A DNA stretch of 64,000 nt from Hymenobacter sp. HSC-4F20 (GTDB lineage: Bacteria > Bacteroidota > Bacteroidia > Cytophagales > Hymenobacteraceae). Of the stretch, positions 26,436 to 33,529 are shown piece by piece; within the stretch, counting starts at the first letter, position 1; each line of letters begins with the position of its first letter. The stretch covers positions 62,001-126,000 of the forward strand of contig NZ_JAHZTD010000004.1 in the NCBI RefSeq assembly GCF_019599275.1, given 5' to 3'. Below the pieces are notes generated by a model, which made no database searches, was not told the origin of the DNA, and worked only from the letters and a program-made list of their open reading frames with translations. The translations under genes were made by a program, and so were the position numbers.

Positions 26436-26951
26436 ATGATTCGGCCTTTCAACTTTCAGCAGTGGATTGAGGAGCACCGCCACCTGCTCAAGCCCCCCGT
26501 TGGTAACCAGCAGGTATTCAAGGATAACAAGGATTTCATTGTGATGGTAGTGGGCGGCCCCAACGCCCGCAAAGACTACCACGTGGACGAGGGCGAGGAG
26601 CTGTTCCTGCAGCTAGAGGGCGACATCGTGGTAAAGGTTATCGAAGACGGTAAGCCGGTCGATATTGAGATTAAAGCCGGCAGCATGTTCCTGCTCCCGG
26701 CCGGGGTGCCCCACTCGCCGCGCCGCCCGGCCGGCTCGGTGGGGCTGGTGCTGGAGCGCTACCGCACCCCCGGCGAGCTGGACGGTTTTCAGTGGTACTG
26801 CGAGAACTGCGGCCACAAGCTTCACGAGGAGTTTGCCGAAATCACCGACATCGTGGCTCAGCTGCCCCCCATCATGAACCGGTTCTGGGCCTCTGATGCG
26901 CTACGCACCTGCTCTGTGTGCGGCACCTACATGGAAGCCCCGCCCCTGTAG
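26436..26951 (+). CDS. nbaC: 3-hydroxyanthranilate 3,4-dioxygenase
   Basis: Encodes 171 aa, a cupin that opens the ring of 3-hydroxyanthranilate to 2-amino-3-carboxymuconate semialdehyde (ACMS). Iron ligands are His49 and Glu55 ('DYHVDEGEELF') and His93 ('PHSPRRP'). Substrate-binding Arg45, Arg97 and Glu107 are in place. The bacterial-type C-terminal rubredoxin-like metal site is complete: Cys122/Cys125 ('YCENCGH') and Cys159/Cys162 ('CSVCGTY'). The start at 26436 ('MIRPFNFQQW') matches the family; the longer frame adds 21 unrelated residues. It is first of the HAO-4HB-ACMSD run, with its stop directly against a repeat. Confidence 0.95.
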   Translation: MIRPFNFQQWIEEHRHLLKPPVGNQQVFKDNKDFIVMVVGGPNARKDYHVDEGEELFLQLEGDIVVKVIEDGKPVDIEIKAGSMFLLPAGVPHSPRRPAGSVGLVLERYRTPGELDGFQWYCENCGHKLHEEFAEITDIVAQLPPIMNRFWASDALRTCSVCGTYMEAPPL

Positions 26952-26952
26952 T

Positions 26953-26980
26953 GAAGAATGAGGAATGAAGAGTGAGGAAT
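26953..26980. repeat. Degenerate AATGAGGA repeat, left copy
   Basis: Tandem AATGARGA-type units begin two bases after the dioxygenase stop. The stretch 26957-26980 matches the reverse complement of 27431-27461 with about two differences over 22 bases. The two copies therefore form an inverted pair around the four-helix-bundle gene. Confidence 0.8.
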
Positions 26981-26982
26981 AG

Positions 26983-26992
26983 GCTTGCCCAG
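26983..26992. repeat. 10-bp direct repeat flanking the four-helix-bundle gene (left)
   Basis: GCTTGCCCAG at 26983-26992 recurs at 27394-27403, immediately outside the small gene on each side and inside the outer inverted repeats. It could be a target duplication, but 10 bases can recur by chance. Confidence 0.5.
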
Positions 26993-27005
26993 ATGCCGAC
27001 CACCT

Positions 27006-27389
27006 ATGGACGCTGAAAATACTGTTGCCGTCAAGTCGTTTGCCTTTGCCGTTAGAATCGTGCGATTGTGCCGGCATTTGCGGACCGACCAGCACGAGTA
27101 TGTTTTGGCTAAACAACTGCTGCGCTCCGGTACCTCCATTGGAGCTAATGTGGAAGAAGCTGTTGGGGCCATTTCCAAAGCTGATTTCTCTCATAAAATC
27201 AGTATTGCCTACAAAGAAGCCCGCGAAACAAACTATTGGTTGAAGCTGCTGGCAGCCACCGAAACCCTGACCCCCGTGGCATTCACTAGCATTCAAACGG
27301 ACTGCGAAGAGCTCTGCCGTATCCTACGCGCCATTCTGAACACCACCCGCATCAAAAAGGAGAAAGACCAGGATACCGAACCATCCTGA
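27006..27389 (+). CDS. Four-helix-bundle protein (23S rRNA intervening-sequence family)
   Basis: Encodes 127 aa from the ATG at 27006; an ATG at 26985 is the alternative. Family hallmarks are 'SFAFAVRIVRLCRHLRTDQH', 'VLAKQLLRSGTSIGANVEEA' and 'KISIAYKEARETNYWLKLL'. The fold is a four-helix bundle known from ORFs in 23S rRNA intervening sequences and the Avd accessory protein of diversity-generating retroelements. No reverse transcriptase is nearby. The gene breaks into the kynurenine operon between dioxygenase and decarboxylase and is bordered by repeats, suggesting a small insertion. It has somewhat lower GC than its neighbours. The cellular role is unknown. Confidence 0.85.
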   Translation: MDAENTVAVKSFAFAVRIVRLCRHLRTDQHEYVLAKQLLRSGTSIGANVEEAVGAISKADFSHKISIAYKEARETNYWLKLLAATETLTPVAFTSIQTDCEELCRILRAILNTTRIKKEKDQDTEPS

Positions 27390-27393
27390 GCCC

Positions 27394-27403
27394 GCTTGCC
27401 CAG
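27394..27403. repeat. 10-bp direct repeat flanking the four-helix-bundle gene (right)
   Basis: Second copy of GCTTGCCCAG, five bases after the small gene's stop. Confidence 0.5.
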
Positions 27404-27414
27404 CACCACTAGCT

Positions 27415-28479
27415 ATGAATCCGCAGCAGAATTCTTCTCTCCTCATTCCTCATTCCTCATTAACAATAGACATTCACACCCACATTCTGCCCGAGCGGTG
27501 GCCCGACCTGCGGGAGCGGTACGGGTACGGCGGCTTTATCCGGCTGGAACACCACCGGCCCTGCTGCGCCCGCATGATGCAGGACGACCGGTTTTTTCGC
27601 GAAGTTCAGGATAACTGCTGGGACCCCGAGGTACGCCTGCGCGAGTACGACCAGCTAGGTACCCAGGTGCAGGTGCTCAGCACGGTGCCCGTGATGTTCA
27701 GCTACTGGGCCCGCCCCCTGGATACGCTGGATTTAAGCCAGCTGCTGAACGACCACCTGGCCGACGTGGTGCGGCGCTACCCTACCCGCTTCGTGGGCTT
27801 GGGCACGCTACCCCTGCAAGCCCCCGACCTGGCCGTGCAGGAGCTGGAGCGCTGCATGAAACTGGGACTGGCCGGCGTGCAAATCGGCTCCCACGTCAAC
27901 GACTGGAACCTGGATGCGCCGGAGCTGTTCCCCGTGTTTCAGGCCGCCGAGGAGCTGGGCGCCTGCGTGTTCATTCATCCCTGGGACATGATGGGCCAGC
28001 AGCAGATGCCCAAGTACTGGCTGCCCTGGCTGGTGGGCATGCCCGCCGAAAGCACCCGCGCCCTGTGCTCCCTCATTTTTGGGGGCGTACTGGAGCGGCT
28101 GCCGCGCCTGCGGGTGGCCGTGGCCCACGGCGGCGGCACGTTTGCCACTACCATCGGGCGCATTGGCCACGGCTTCGAGGTGCGGCCCGATCTGTGTGCC
28201 GTCGATAACCCGGTGCACCCCAGCCACTACCTCGGCCGCTTCTGGGTGGATTCCCTGGTTCACGACCCGCGCCTGCTCGACTACCTGGCCCAAACCATCG
28301 GACCCGATAAAATCACGCTCGGCACCGACTACCCCTTCCCCCTGGGCGAGGCCGTGCCCGGCGAGCTGATTCGTTCCCTACCGTACCCCGACGACGTGAA
28401 AGCCCGGATGCTGGGCCAGAATGCCCTGGACTGGTTGGGGCTGGAAGCCAGCCGGTTCGGGCCGGGCCTCTCCTTGTAA
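27415..28479 (+). CDS. nbaD: 2-amino-3-carboxymuconate-6-semialdehyde decarboxylase (ACMSD)
   Basis: Encodes 354 aa, an amidohydrolase-fold zinc decarboxylase that turns ACMS into 2-aminomuconate semialdehyde, diverting carbon from quinolinate. Zinc ligands are His21/His23 ('DIHTHILP'), His188 ('VFIHPWD') and Asp305 ('GTDYPFP'), with His238 ('VAHGGG'). Family members normally begin a few residues before the HxH. Here residues about 6-16 ('NSSLLIPHSSL') are encoded by the right-hand copy of the flanking repeat, and no alternative ATG lies closer to the HxH. The insertion therefore seems to have supplied a new start region. Confidence 0.92.
   Translation: MNPQQNSSLLIPHSSLTIDIHTHILPERWPDLRERYGYGGFIRLEHHRPCCARMMQDDRFFREVQDNCWDPEVRLREYDQLGTQVQVLSTVPVMFSYWARPLDTLDLSQLLNDHLADVVRRYPTRFVGLGTLPLQAPDLAVQELERCMKLGLAGVQIGSHVNDWNLDAPELFPVFQAAEELGACVFIHPWDMMGQQQMPKYWLPWLVGMPAESTRALCSLIFGGVLERLPRLRVAVAHGGGTFATTIGRIGHGFEVRPDLCAVDNPVHPSHYLGRFWVDSLVHDPRLLDYLAQTIGPDKITLGTDYPFPLGEAVPGELIRSLPYPDDVKARMLGQNALDWLGLEASRFGPGLSL
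27431..27461. repeat. Degenerate AATGAGGA repeat, right copy, inside the ACMSD coding start
   Basis: The reverse complement of tandem AATGAGGA units; pairs with the left copy at 26953-26980. It is translated in frame as part of the ACMSD N-terminus. Confidence 0.8.
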
Positions 28480-28505
28480 TATTCTCTGCTTGGTACTACC
28501 TCTAT

Positions 28506-29048
28506 ATGCCATTACGTTCTTTTCAGGGGCTGCTCTGCTTGCTGCTGGGGCTGCTGCCGGGCTGCCAGCCACCCGCCAACGAAGCCTGCGTGCTTATTCA
28601 ATCTGATTTCGAACAGTTTGAAGGCTGGTTTGATCCTCTGCCGGGCTTCCTGAACGCCGAGCAGGCTCACTCGGGCCGCTACTCCTACCGCCTGGGCAAC
28701 GGCGCCGAGTACGGCAGCGTCTACCGCACCACCCTGGCTAACACCCGGTGCGAGGGACTACCCCGCCGCCTGCGCCTGAGTGCCTGGGTGTACCTGCCCA
28801 GCGGCCGGATTCGCAAAACCAAGCTGGTCGTGCAGGTTGACTGCCACGGCCGGCGTCCCAACATCTGGCGGGCCCTGGAAGTGTCGGAAGTGGTGCGGCG
28901 CTACCAGCAGTGGGAGCGAGTGCAGAAAAACATTGCCCTGCCCGCTGACCTCGACCCCTCCGATGAGCTGCAGTTTTACGTGTGGCACGCCGAAGCCAAC
29001 GGAGAGCCCACCTGGGTTGACGACCTGCTGGTGGAAGGGTGGCAGTAG
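28506..29048 (+). CDS. Lipoprotein of a four-member local family (copy D)
   Basis: Encodes 180 aa. The signal ends in 'LLPGC' (lipobox Cys about 20). The family pattern is: 'IQSDFEQFEGWFDP', 'NAEQAHSGRYSYRLGN', 'EYGSVYRTTLAN', 'LSAWVYLPSGRIRKTKLVVQ', 'QQWERVQKNIALPAD' and 'LQFYVWHAEANGEP', ending 'TWVDDLLVEGWQ'. It starts 26 bases after ACMSD and is followed 40 bases later by the PIG-V-like gene, so it may be co-transcribed with both, linking the two gene sets of this region. No enzyme motif is visible. Confidence 0.75.
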   Translation: MPLRSFQGLLCLLLGLLPGCQPPANEACVLIQSDFEQFEGWFDPLPGFLNAEQAHSGRYSYRLGNGAEYGSVYRTTLANTRCEGLPRRLRLSAWVYLPSGRIRKTKLVVQVDCHGRRPNIWRALEVSEVVRRYQQWERVQKNIALPADLDPSDELQFYVWHAEANGEPTWVDDLLVEGWQ

Positions 29049-29088
29049 CTGCGCAATATTCTGATTTGTAGTACTTTACTTTTATTTC

Positions 29089-30390
29089 GTGGCCGAAACT
29101 AGTTTGCCCCCCGGAGGCCTTACCCGCTCGCAAAGCGTCCTGCTCACGGCCCTGCACGTGCTGCTGCTCACGGCGCTGGGCTCTGCCCTCTACAACTTTG
29201 GCATCATCCGCTACCTGCCTTCTGCCGCTACCCTCGACCGCTGGGACGTGTACTGGTACGAGCAGATTGCCCGGGAAGGCTACTCCTACTCCACTACCAG
29301 CACCAGCAACGTAGCCTTCTTCCCCCTGTTTCCGTACTTCTGGCGCCTCAGCGGGCTTGACCGGCTGGGCATCGGCCTGGTTAACGCCGGGCTCTTTCTG
29401 GCCGCGTTTACCTGGCTGACTCACCAGCTGCAGGTACCCGCCCGGCTTAGGCTGCTGCTGGCCTCCACGCCCTCCCTGCTGTTCATGCTCGTGCCCTACA
29501 CCGAGGCCCTGTTCTTCGTGTTTGCCACCCTGCTGGTGCTAGGGCTGCGGCAGCAGCGGCTGGGCTGGTGGTTTTTGGGTTTGCTGGGCTGCGGGCTGAC
29601 TCGCTCGGCCAGCACCATGTTCACCCCGGCCCTGCTCTTTATGGTGCTGCTCTGGGCCGCCCAGCCCGGCCAGGCCCGCACGGCCTTGCGCTGGGGCGCG
29701 GTGGGGCTGCTGGCCCTCGGGCTGTCGGTGGGGGTGGTGGCTACCGTGCAGTGGCAGCAGGTAGGCGAGCCGTTTGCCTTTGCCCTGGCGCAGCGCTTCT
29801 GGGGCCACTTTCTACAGATGCCCGTCTTCCCGCTCACCGACCCCTCCGGCATCAACGTGCTCTGGCTCGATGCCCTGGCCCTGTGGCTGGGCGTGGCGGC
29901 GGTGGGCGTGTGCTGCGGACTGGCCTGGCGCTGGCTGCAGCAGGTGCGCGGCGGTGCCGTGGCAGCGGCGCTGCCCCCGGAGGTGGTGTTTGCTCTGGGC
30001 TACTGCGTAAGTGTGTTCCTGTTCATTCTGCTTTACCAGGCCGGCAGCGTCTGGAACATCGGGCGCTACATTTTTACTACGCCGTTTTTTGTGGTGCTGG
30101 TGGCCTATTTGAGTTCCCGGCCGGCCTGGCCCTGGCGGCGCTACCTGCTGCTAGCAGCCGCCTCTATGCTGCTCTGGCAGGCATTTGGGGCGTACACCCT
30201 CGACTTCGATACCTACACTACTGCGCAGGCCCTCTGGTACTTTGGCCTCGTGACGGCCTACTTGCTGGCCTACCTGGCGTGGCGGCAGCTGCGCTGGCAG
30301 GCTGAAGTAACGATGCTGCTCTACGTCTTCAACATGGTGATGCTGTTCCACCTGCTAGAAGGGTTTCTCCAGTTCTACGTGGTGCAGTAG
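29089..30390 (+). CDS. PIG-V-like GT-C mannosyltransferase family membrane protein
   Basis: Encodes 433 aa, starting with GTG at 29089. About eleven hydrophobic segments are predicted. The first large loop reads 'LDRWDVYWYEQIAREGYSY' then 'SNVAFFPLFPYFWRLSGLD', matching the PIG-V/GT76-like pattern (WDxxWYxxIAxxGY ... AFFPLxP) with the acidic GT-C loop. Eukaryotic PIG-V adds the second mannose of GPI anchors; bacterial relatives transfer mannose or other sugars from polyprenyl donors to unknown acceptors. A role in glycan assembly with the neighbouring lipoproteins and GT2 enzymes is inference. Confidence 0.8.
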   Translation: MAETSLPPGGLTRSQSVLLTALHVLLLTALGSALYNFGIIRYLPSAATLDRWDVYWYEQIAREGYSYSTTSTSNVAFFPLFPYFWRLSGLDRLGIGLVNAGLFLAAFTWLTHQLQVPARLRLLLASTPSLLFMLVPYTEALFFVFATLLVLGLRQQRLGWWFLGLLGCGLTRSASTMFTPALLFMVLLWAAQPGQARTALRWGAVGLLALGLSVGVVATVQWQQVGEPFAFALAQRFWGHFLQMPVFPLTDPSGINVLWLDALALWLGVAAVGVCCGLAWRWLQQVRGGAVAAALPPEVVFALGYCVSVFLFILLYQAGSVWNIGRYIFTTPFFVVLVAYLSSRPAWPWRRYLLLAAASMLLWQAFGAYTLDFDTYTTAQALWYFGLVTAYLLAYLAWRQLRWQAEVTMLLYVFNMVMLFHLLEGFLQFYVVQ

Positions 30391-30398
30391 GGGAAACG

Positions 30399-30628
30399 GT
30401 GAATGAGTGATGGAGGGAAATGTGTCAGGGCGAGCATGTGGCGCATTAAGCCGGTATCGACACCATTCTTCCGTTGTGCCCAAGCTTGCTACCCCGACAA
30501 GCCCTTACCCAGCACGGATGGAAAGAAGCTAGTCACCCTCGAAGGGGTAGCCTGGGGTCGGGAAGGATGGCGTCGTCGTGCTTTCCCGCCCTGATACGCC
30601 TCGCTCCTTTACTCAAGCACTCATTCAC
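30399..30628. repeat. 11-bp inverted repeat flanking a 208-bp gene-free segment
   Basis: GTGAATGAGTG at 30399-30409 and its exact reverse complement at 30618-30628. The segment between has no convincing gene. The repeat type resembles the AATGAGGA repeats around the four-helix-bundle gene. It lies between the PIG-V-like gene and kynU. Confidence 0.55.
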
Positions 30629-30642
30629 TATTTTTGCTACCC

Positions 30643-31926
30643 ATGACCTTCGAACCCACCCTCGATTTTGCCCGCCAGCTGGATGCCCAGGACCCACTGC
30701 GCGACTTCCGCCAGCAGTTCCTGATTCCGCCCGCCCCGAATGGGCAGGAAAGCCTCTATTTCTGCGGTAACTCCCTGGGCCTGCAGCCCCGCACGGCCCG
30801 CGCCGCGGCCGAGCAGCAGTTTCAGAACTGGCAGGAACTGGCCGTTGAGGGGCATTTCCGCGGCGAGACGCCCTGGATGCACTTTCACCAGCGCCTGGAG
30901 GCGGCCTCGGCCCGCATTGTGGGAGCCAAGCCCGTGGAGGTGGTCGTGATGAACAACCTCACTACCAACCTGCACCTGCTGCTCATTTCCTTCTACCAGC
31001 CCACTGCTACCCGCTACAAGGTGCTGATGGAAGGCGGCGCTTTCCCCTCCGACCAGTATGCCCTGGAAACTCAGGTGCGCATGCGCGGCCTCGACCCCGA
31101 CGAGGCCCTGGTGGAGCTGACGCCCCGCCCCGGTGAGCATACCCTGCGCACCGAGGACATTCTGGCTAAAATTGAGGAGCTGGGCGACTCGCTCTGCACC
31201 GTGCTCATGGGCGGCATCAACTACTACACCGGGCAAGTGTACGATATGGCCGCTATTACCCAAGCGGGGCACGCCGTAGGTGCTATGGTGGGCTTCGACC
31301 TGGCCCACGCTGCTGGCAATATCCCGCTGCACCTGCACGACTGGGACGTGGATTTTGCCTGCTGGTGTTCCTATAAATACCTGAACTCCGGCCCCGGCGG
31401 CGTATCCGGCGCTTTCGTGCACGAGCGGTTTGCTGACCGGCCCGACTTGGTGCGCCTGGCCGGCTGGTGGGGCTACGACGATAAGGAGCGCTTCAAGATG
31501 AAAAAAGGCTTCCGGCCCATGCGCGGGGCCGCCGGCTGGCAGCTTTCCAACGGTGCCATCCTGACCATGGCCGTGCACGAGGCAGCGCTGGCCATCCACG
31601 AAGCCGCTGGCGGCATGGCGGCCCTGCGCCAGAAAAGCGAGCGGCTGACGGGCTACCTGGAGTTTCTCATCACCCGCCTGGCGCTGCCCAAAACGCGCCT
31701 CGAAATCATTACGCCGGCCGACCCCACCCAGCGCGGGTGCCAGCTGTCCTTGCTGGTGCACCAGCAAGGGCGCGAGTTGTTCGAGCACCTGATGAGCGTG
31801 GGCGTTATCGGCGACTGGCGGGAGCCCAACGTGATTCGGCTGGCTCCCGTGCCCCTCTACAACACCTTCGAGGACGTGTACCGGGTCGGGGAGGTGCTGG
31901 CCGAGTGGGCCGGCCGGCAGGGGTAG
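30643..31926 (+). CDS. kynU: Kynureninase
   Basis: Encodes 427 aa, a PLP enzyme (aspartate aminotransferase fold) that cleaves kynurenine or 3-hydroxykynurenine to anthranilate or 3-hydroxyanthranilate plus alanine. Seen: N-terminal 'SLYFCGNSLGLQPR', 'EVVVMNNLTTNLHLLL', the PLP-contacting 'GFDLAHAAGNIPL' (Asp219) and the Schiff-base Lys245 in 'WCSYKYLNSGPGG'. 'RPMRGAAGWQLSNGAILTM' and the C-terminal 'IRLAPVPLYNTFEDVYR' follow. The ATG at 30643 is chosen over an in-frame TTG three codons earlier. The length fits the family. With KMO downstream the likely substrate is 3-hydroxykynurenine. Confidence 0.95.
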   Translation: MTFEPTLDFARQLDAQDPLRDFRQQFLIPPAPNGQESLYFCGNSLGLQPRTARAAAEQQFQNWQELAVEGHFRGETPWMHFHQRLEAASARIVGAKPVEVVVMNNLTTNLHLLLISFYQPTATRYKVLMEGGAFPSDQYALETQVRMRGLDPDEALVELTPRPGEHTLRTEDILAKIEELGDSLCTVLMGGINYYTGQVYDMAAITQAGHAVGAMVGFDLAHAAGNIPLHLHDWDVDFACWCSYKYLNSGPGGVSGAFVHERFADRPDLVRLAGWWGYDDKERFKMKKGFRPMRGAAGWQLSNGAILTMAVHEAALAIHEAAGGMAALRQKSERLTGYLEFLITRLALPKTRLEIITPADPTQRGCQLSLLVHQQGRELFEHLMSVGVIGDWREPNVIRLAPVPLYNTFEDVYRVGEVLAEWAGRQG

Positions 31927-31943
31927 GAGCTAATAGAATATTG

Positions 31944-31975
31944 GCCCCGGCGGAAAGTTTTTCGCTGGCCGGGGC
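31944..31975 (+). terminator. Possible terminator after kynU
   Basis: An 8-bp GC stem (31944-31951 with 31968-31975) 17 bases after the kynU stop. The T tract after it is weak. Confidence 0.45.
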
Positions 31976-32040
31976 TGTTCTGCGTAAAGAAAAACAGCGG
32001 CGTAGCTGTTTCTTGTTTCTGACTTACCTATCTGTTACTC

Positions 32041-32697
32041 ATGGCCGAAGACTTCGCGGCAAAAATGGGCCGTAAAACCGACGCCGAACTGCTTCTCTAC
32101 CTGCAGAACCGCGCCGAATACCAGGAGCAGGCCGTGCTGGCTGCCCTGGAGGAGGCGGAGCGCCGGCAGGTGCTGCCCGCGGGCCTGGATGCGGCCCGGC
32201 TGCGGGCCGAGCTGGGGCCGGTAGTAGCGCAGCAGCAAGCCGATGAGGCCCAGCGGTACACGGAAGCTCAGGCCGCCGAGGTAACCGCCGACGAGCCGGG
32301 CCCCCGCCTGTATTCGCCCGTTACCATCACCCTGTTTTCAGTTTTTTTCTCGATGCTGGCGGGTGGAGCCTTGCTGGCTATCAACTTCCGGACGCTGCAC
32401 CGGAAAGGAGCCATTGGGCGGCTTATTCTGTTTATCATCGGCTATCTGGTGCTGGTGGGCCTGCTCATGGGACCCCTCGTGCGGGCCGGCATGGTCATGC
32501 TGCTGCTGTTTGCCGAGTTGCCCGCCATTATCGCCTACAACTTGTGGTTCTGGCCGCGCTACGTGGGCGTGTACCACTACCAGAGCCGGGGCTGGCTGCT
32601 GCCCTTCCTGATTTGCTCCGTCCTGCGCTTTGGGCTGATGTTGCTGCTGGCACCCTTCCTGTCCCAGCAGCTGGAGGCCCTGAAACAGGCCATGTAA
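32041..32697 (+). CDS. Hypothetical membrane protein, 218 aa
   Basis: No recognised family. The N-terminal 95 residues are a charged, helical cytosolic segment ('TDAELLLYLQNRAEYQEQAV', 'AALEEAERRQVLPAGLD'). Four hydrophobic helices follow ('ITLFSVFFSMLAGGALLAIN', 'GRLILFIIGYLVLVGLLMG', 'MVMLLLFAELPAIIAYNLW', 'LPFLICSVLRFGLMLLLAPF'). There are no catalytic motifs. It sits between kynU and alkB on + with its own leader; a small inverted repeat at about 31990-32010 precedes it. Codon use matches the surroundings, so it is probably a real inner-membrane protein. Confidence 0.65.
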   Translation: MAEDFAAKMGRKTDAELLLYLQNRAEYQEQAVLAALEEAERRQVLPAGLDAARLRAELGPVVAQQQADEAQRYTEAQAAEVTADEPGPRLYSPVTITLFSVFFSMLAGGALLAINFRTLHRKGAIGRLILFIIGYLVLVGLLMGPLVRAGMVMLLLFAELPAIIAYNLWFWPRYVGVYHYQSRGWLLPFLICSVLRFGLMLLLAPFLSQQLEALKQAM

Positions 32698-32730
32698 CGC
32701 GGTATGAGCCAAGGTGCTCTTGGTTCCGCG

Positions 32731-32750
32731 GGCCTACCCTGAGGTAGGCC
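32731..32750 (+). terminator. Short GC hairpin between the membrane protein and alkB
   Basis: Perfect 8-bp stem (32731-32738 with 32743-32750) and a CTGA loop, 34 bases after one gene and 16 bases before the next. There is no T tract, so its role is uncertain. Confidence 0.35.
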
Positions 32751-32766
32751 AGAAGCGTAGGAATGT

Positions 32767-33363
32767 ATGCCTCTACTACCTATTCTGTTGCCGGATGCGG
32801 AACTGCTCTTCGATCCGGAGTTTCTGCCCCTTGCCGAAGCGCAGGAACTGCTCGAGGAGTTGACCAATTCACTTGCCTGGCAGCAGGAGGCCATTAAATT
32901 GTTCGGGCGCTCCGTGCTGCAGCCCCGCCTCACGGCCTGGTATGGCGACCCAGGGGCCAGCTACCAGTACTCCGGCCTGCGGCTGGAGCCGCTGCCCTGG
33001 ACGCCTGCGCTGCTCCGCCTGCGCCAGCGGGTAGAAGAGGCCACTGGCACATTCTTCAATAGCGTACTGCTCAACCTCTACCGCACAGGTCAGGATAGCA
33101 TGGGCTGGCACGCCGACGATGAGCCGGAACTCGGACCCGCTCCCGTTATTGCTTCCGTTACGCTGGGCGCAACTCGCAATTTTCGCCTCAAGCCCCGCGA
33201 CCCCCACCGCCTGCCACACGCCCCCTTCAGCCTGCCCCTGACGGCTGGCAGCCTGCTGCTCATGCGGGGGGCCACCCAACAGCACTGGCTGCACGCCCTG
33301 CCCAAAACGGCGCGGCCTGTTGGCCCTCGTCTTAACCTTACCTTCCGGCAAATAACTAGGTAG
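32767..33363 (+). CDS. alkB: AlkB-like 2OG-Fe(II) dioxygenase (DNA alkylation repair)
   Basis: Encodes 198 aa. AlkB proteins oxidatively remove alkyl groups from bases such as 1-methyladenine and 3-methylcytosine, using 2-oxoglutarate and Fe(II). Iron ligands are His115/Asp117 in 'MGWHADDEPELGP' and His176 in 'QHWLHALPK'. The 2-oxoglutarate-binding arginines lie in 'RLNLTFRQ' (Arg188 and Arg194). 'FNSVLLNLYRTGQDSMGWHA' and 'VTLGATRNFRLKPRD' are typical of the ALKBH2/3-like bacterial group, shorter than E. coli AlkB. It is apparently monocistronic, with a strong terminator after it. Confidence 0.92.
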   Translation: MPLLPILLPDAELLFDPEFLPLAEAQELLEELTNSLAWQQEAIKLFGRSVLQPRLTAWYGDPGASYQYSGLRLEPLPWTPALLRLRQRVEEATGTFFNSVLLNLYRTGQDSMGWHADDEPELGPAPVIASVTLGATRNFRLKPRDPHRLPHAPFSLPLTAGSLLLMRGATQQHWLHALPKTARPVGPRLNLTFRQITR

Positions 33364-33402
33364 CCAGCCCGGTATTGCGCTTTCCTGGCTGCCCCTAAAC
33401 AC

Positions 33403-33442
33403 GACGAGCCCTTCACCTCCGGGGCGGAGGGAAGGGCTCGTC
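33403..33442. terminator. Perfect hairpin between alkB and the receptor remnant
   Basis: A 12-bp outer stem (33403-33414 with 33431-33442) and a 5-bp inner GC stem. Symmetric, with no long T tract; it lies between convergent genes. Confidence 0.7.
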
Positions 33443-33529
33443 TGGGTAGTGAGTTTTCCTACCAGAAGGAAAGGCGGCAGAATTCCTTCCGGCTCTGTTA
33501 ACTCACAAAGCGCAGGCTTTATTGTGGGG

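Noticed and set aside
26953-27461. Possible diversity-generating retroelement (Avd-like four-helix-bundle protein)
   Set aside because: No reverse transcriptase, template repeat or variable-repeat C-lectin gene nearby; only the small helical protein is present.
30403-30594. 63-codon frame between the PIG-V-like gene and kynU
   Set aside because: Random-looking sequence within the repeat-bounded segment, no leader and no similarity pattern.
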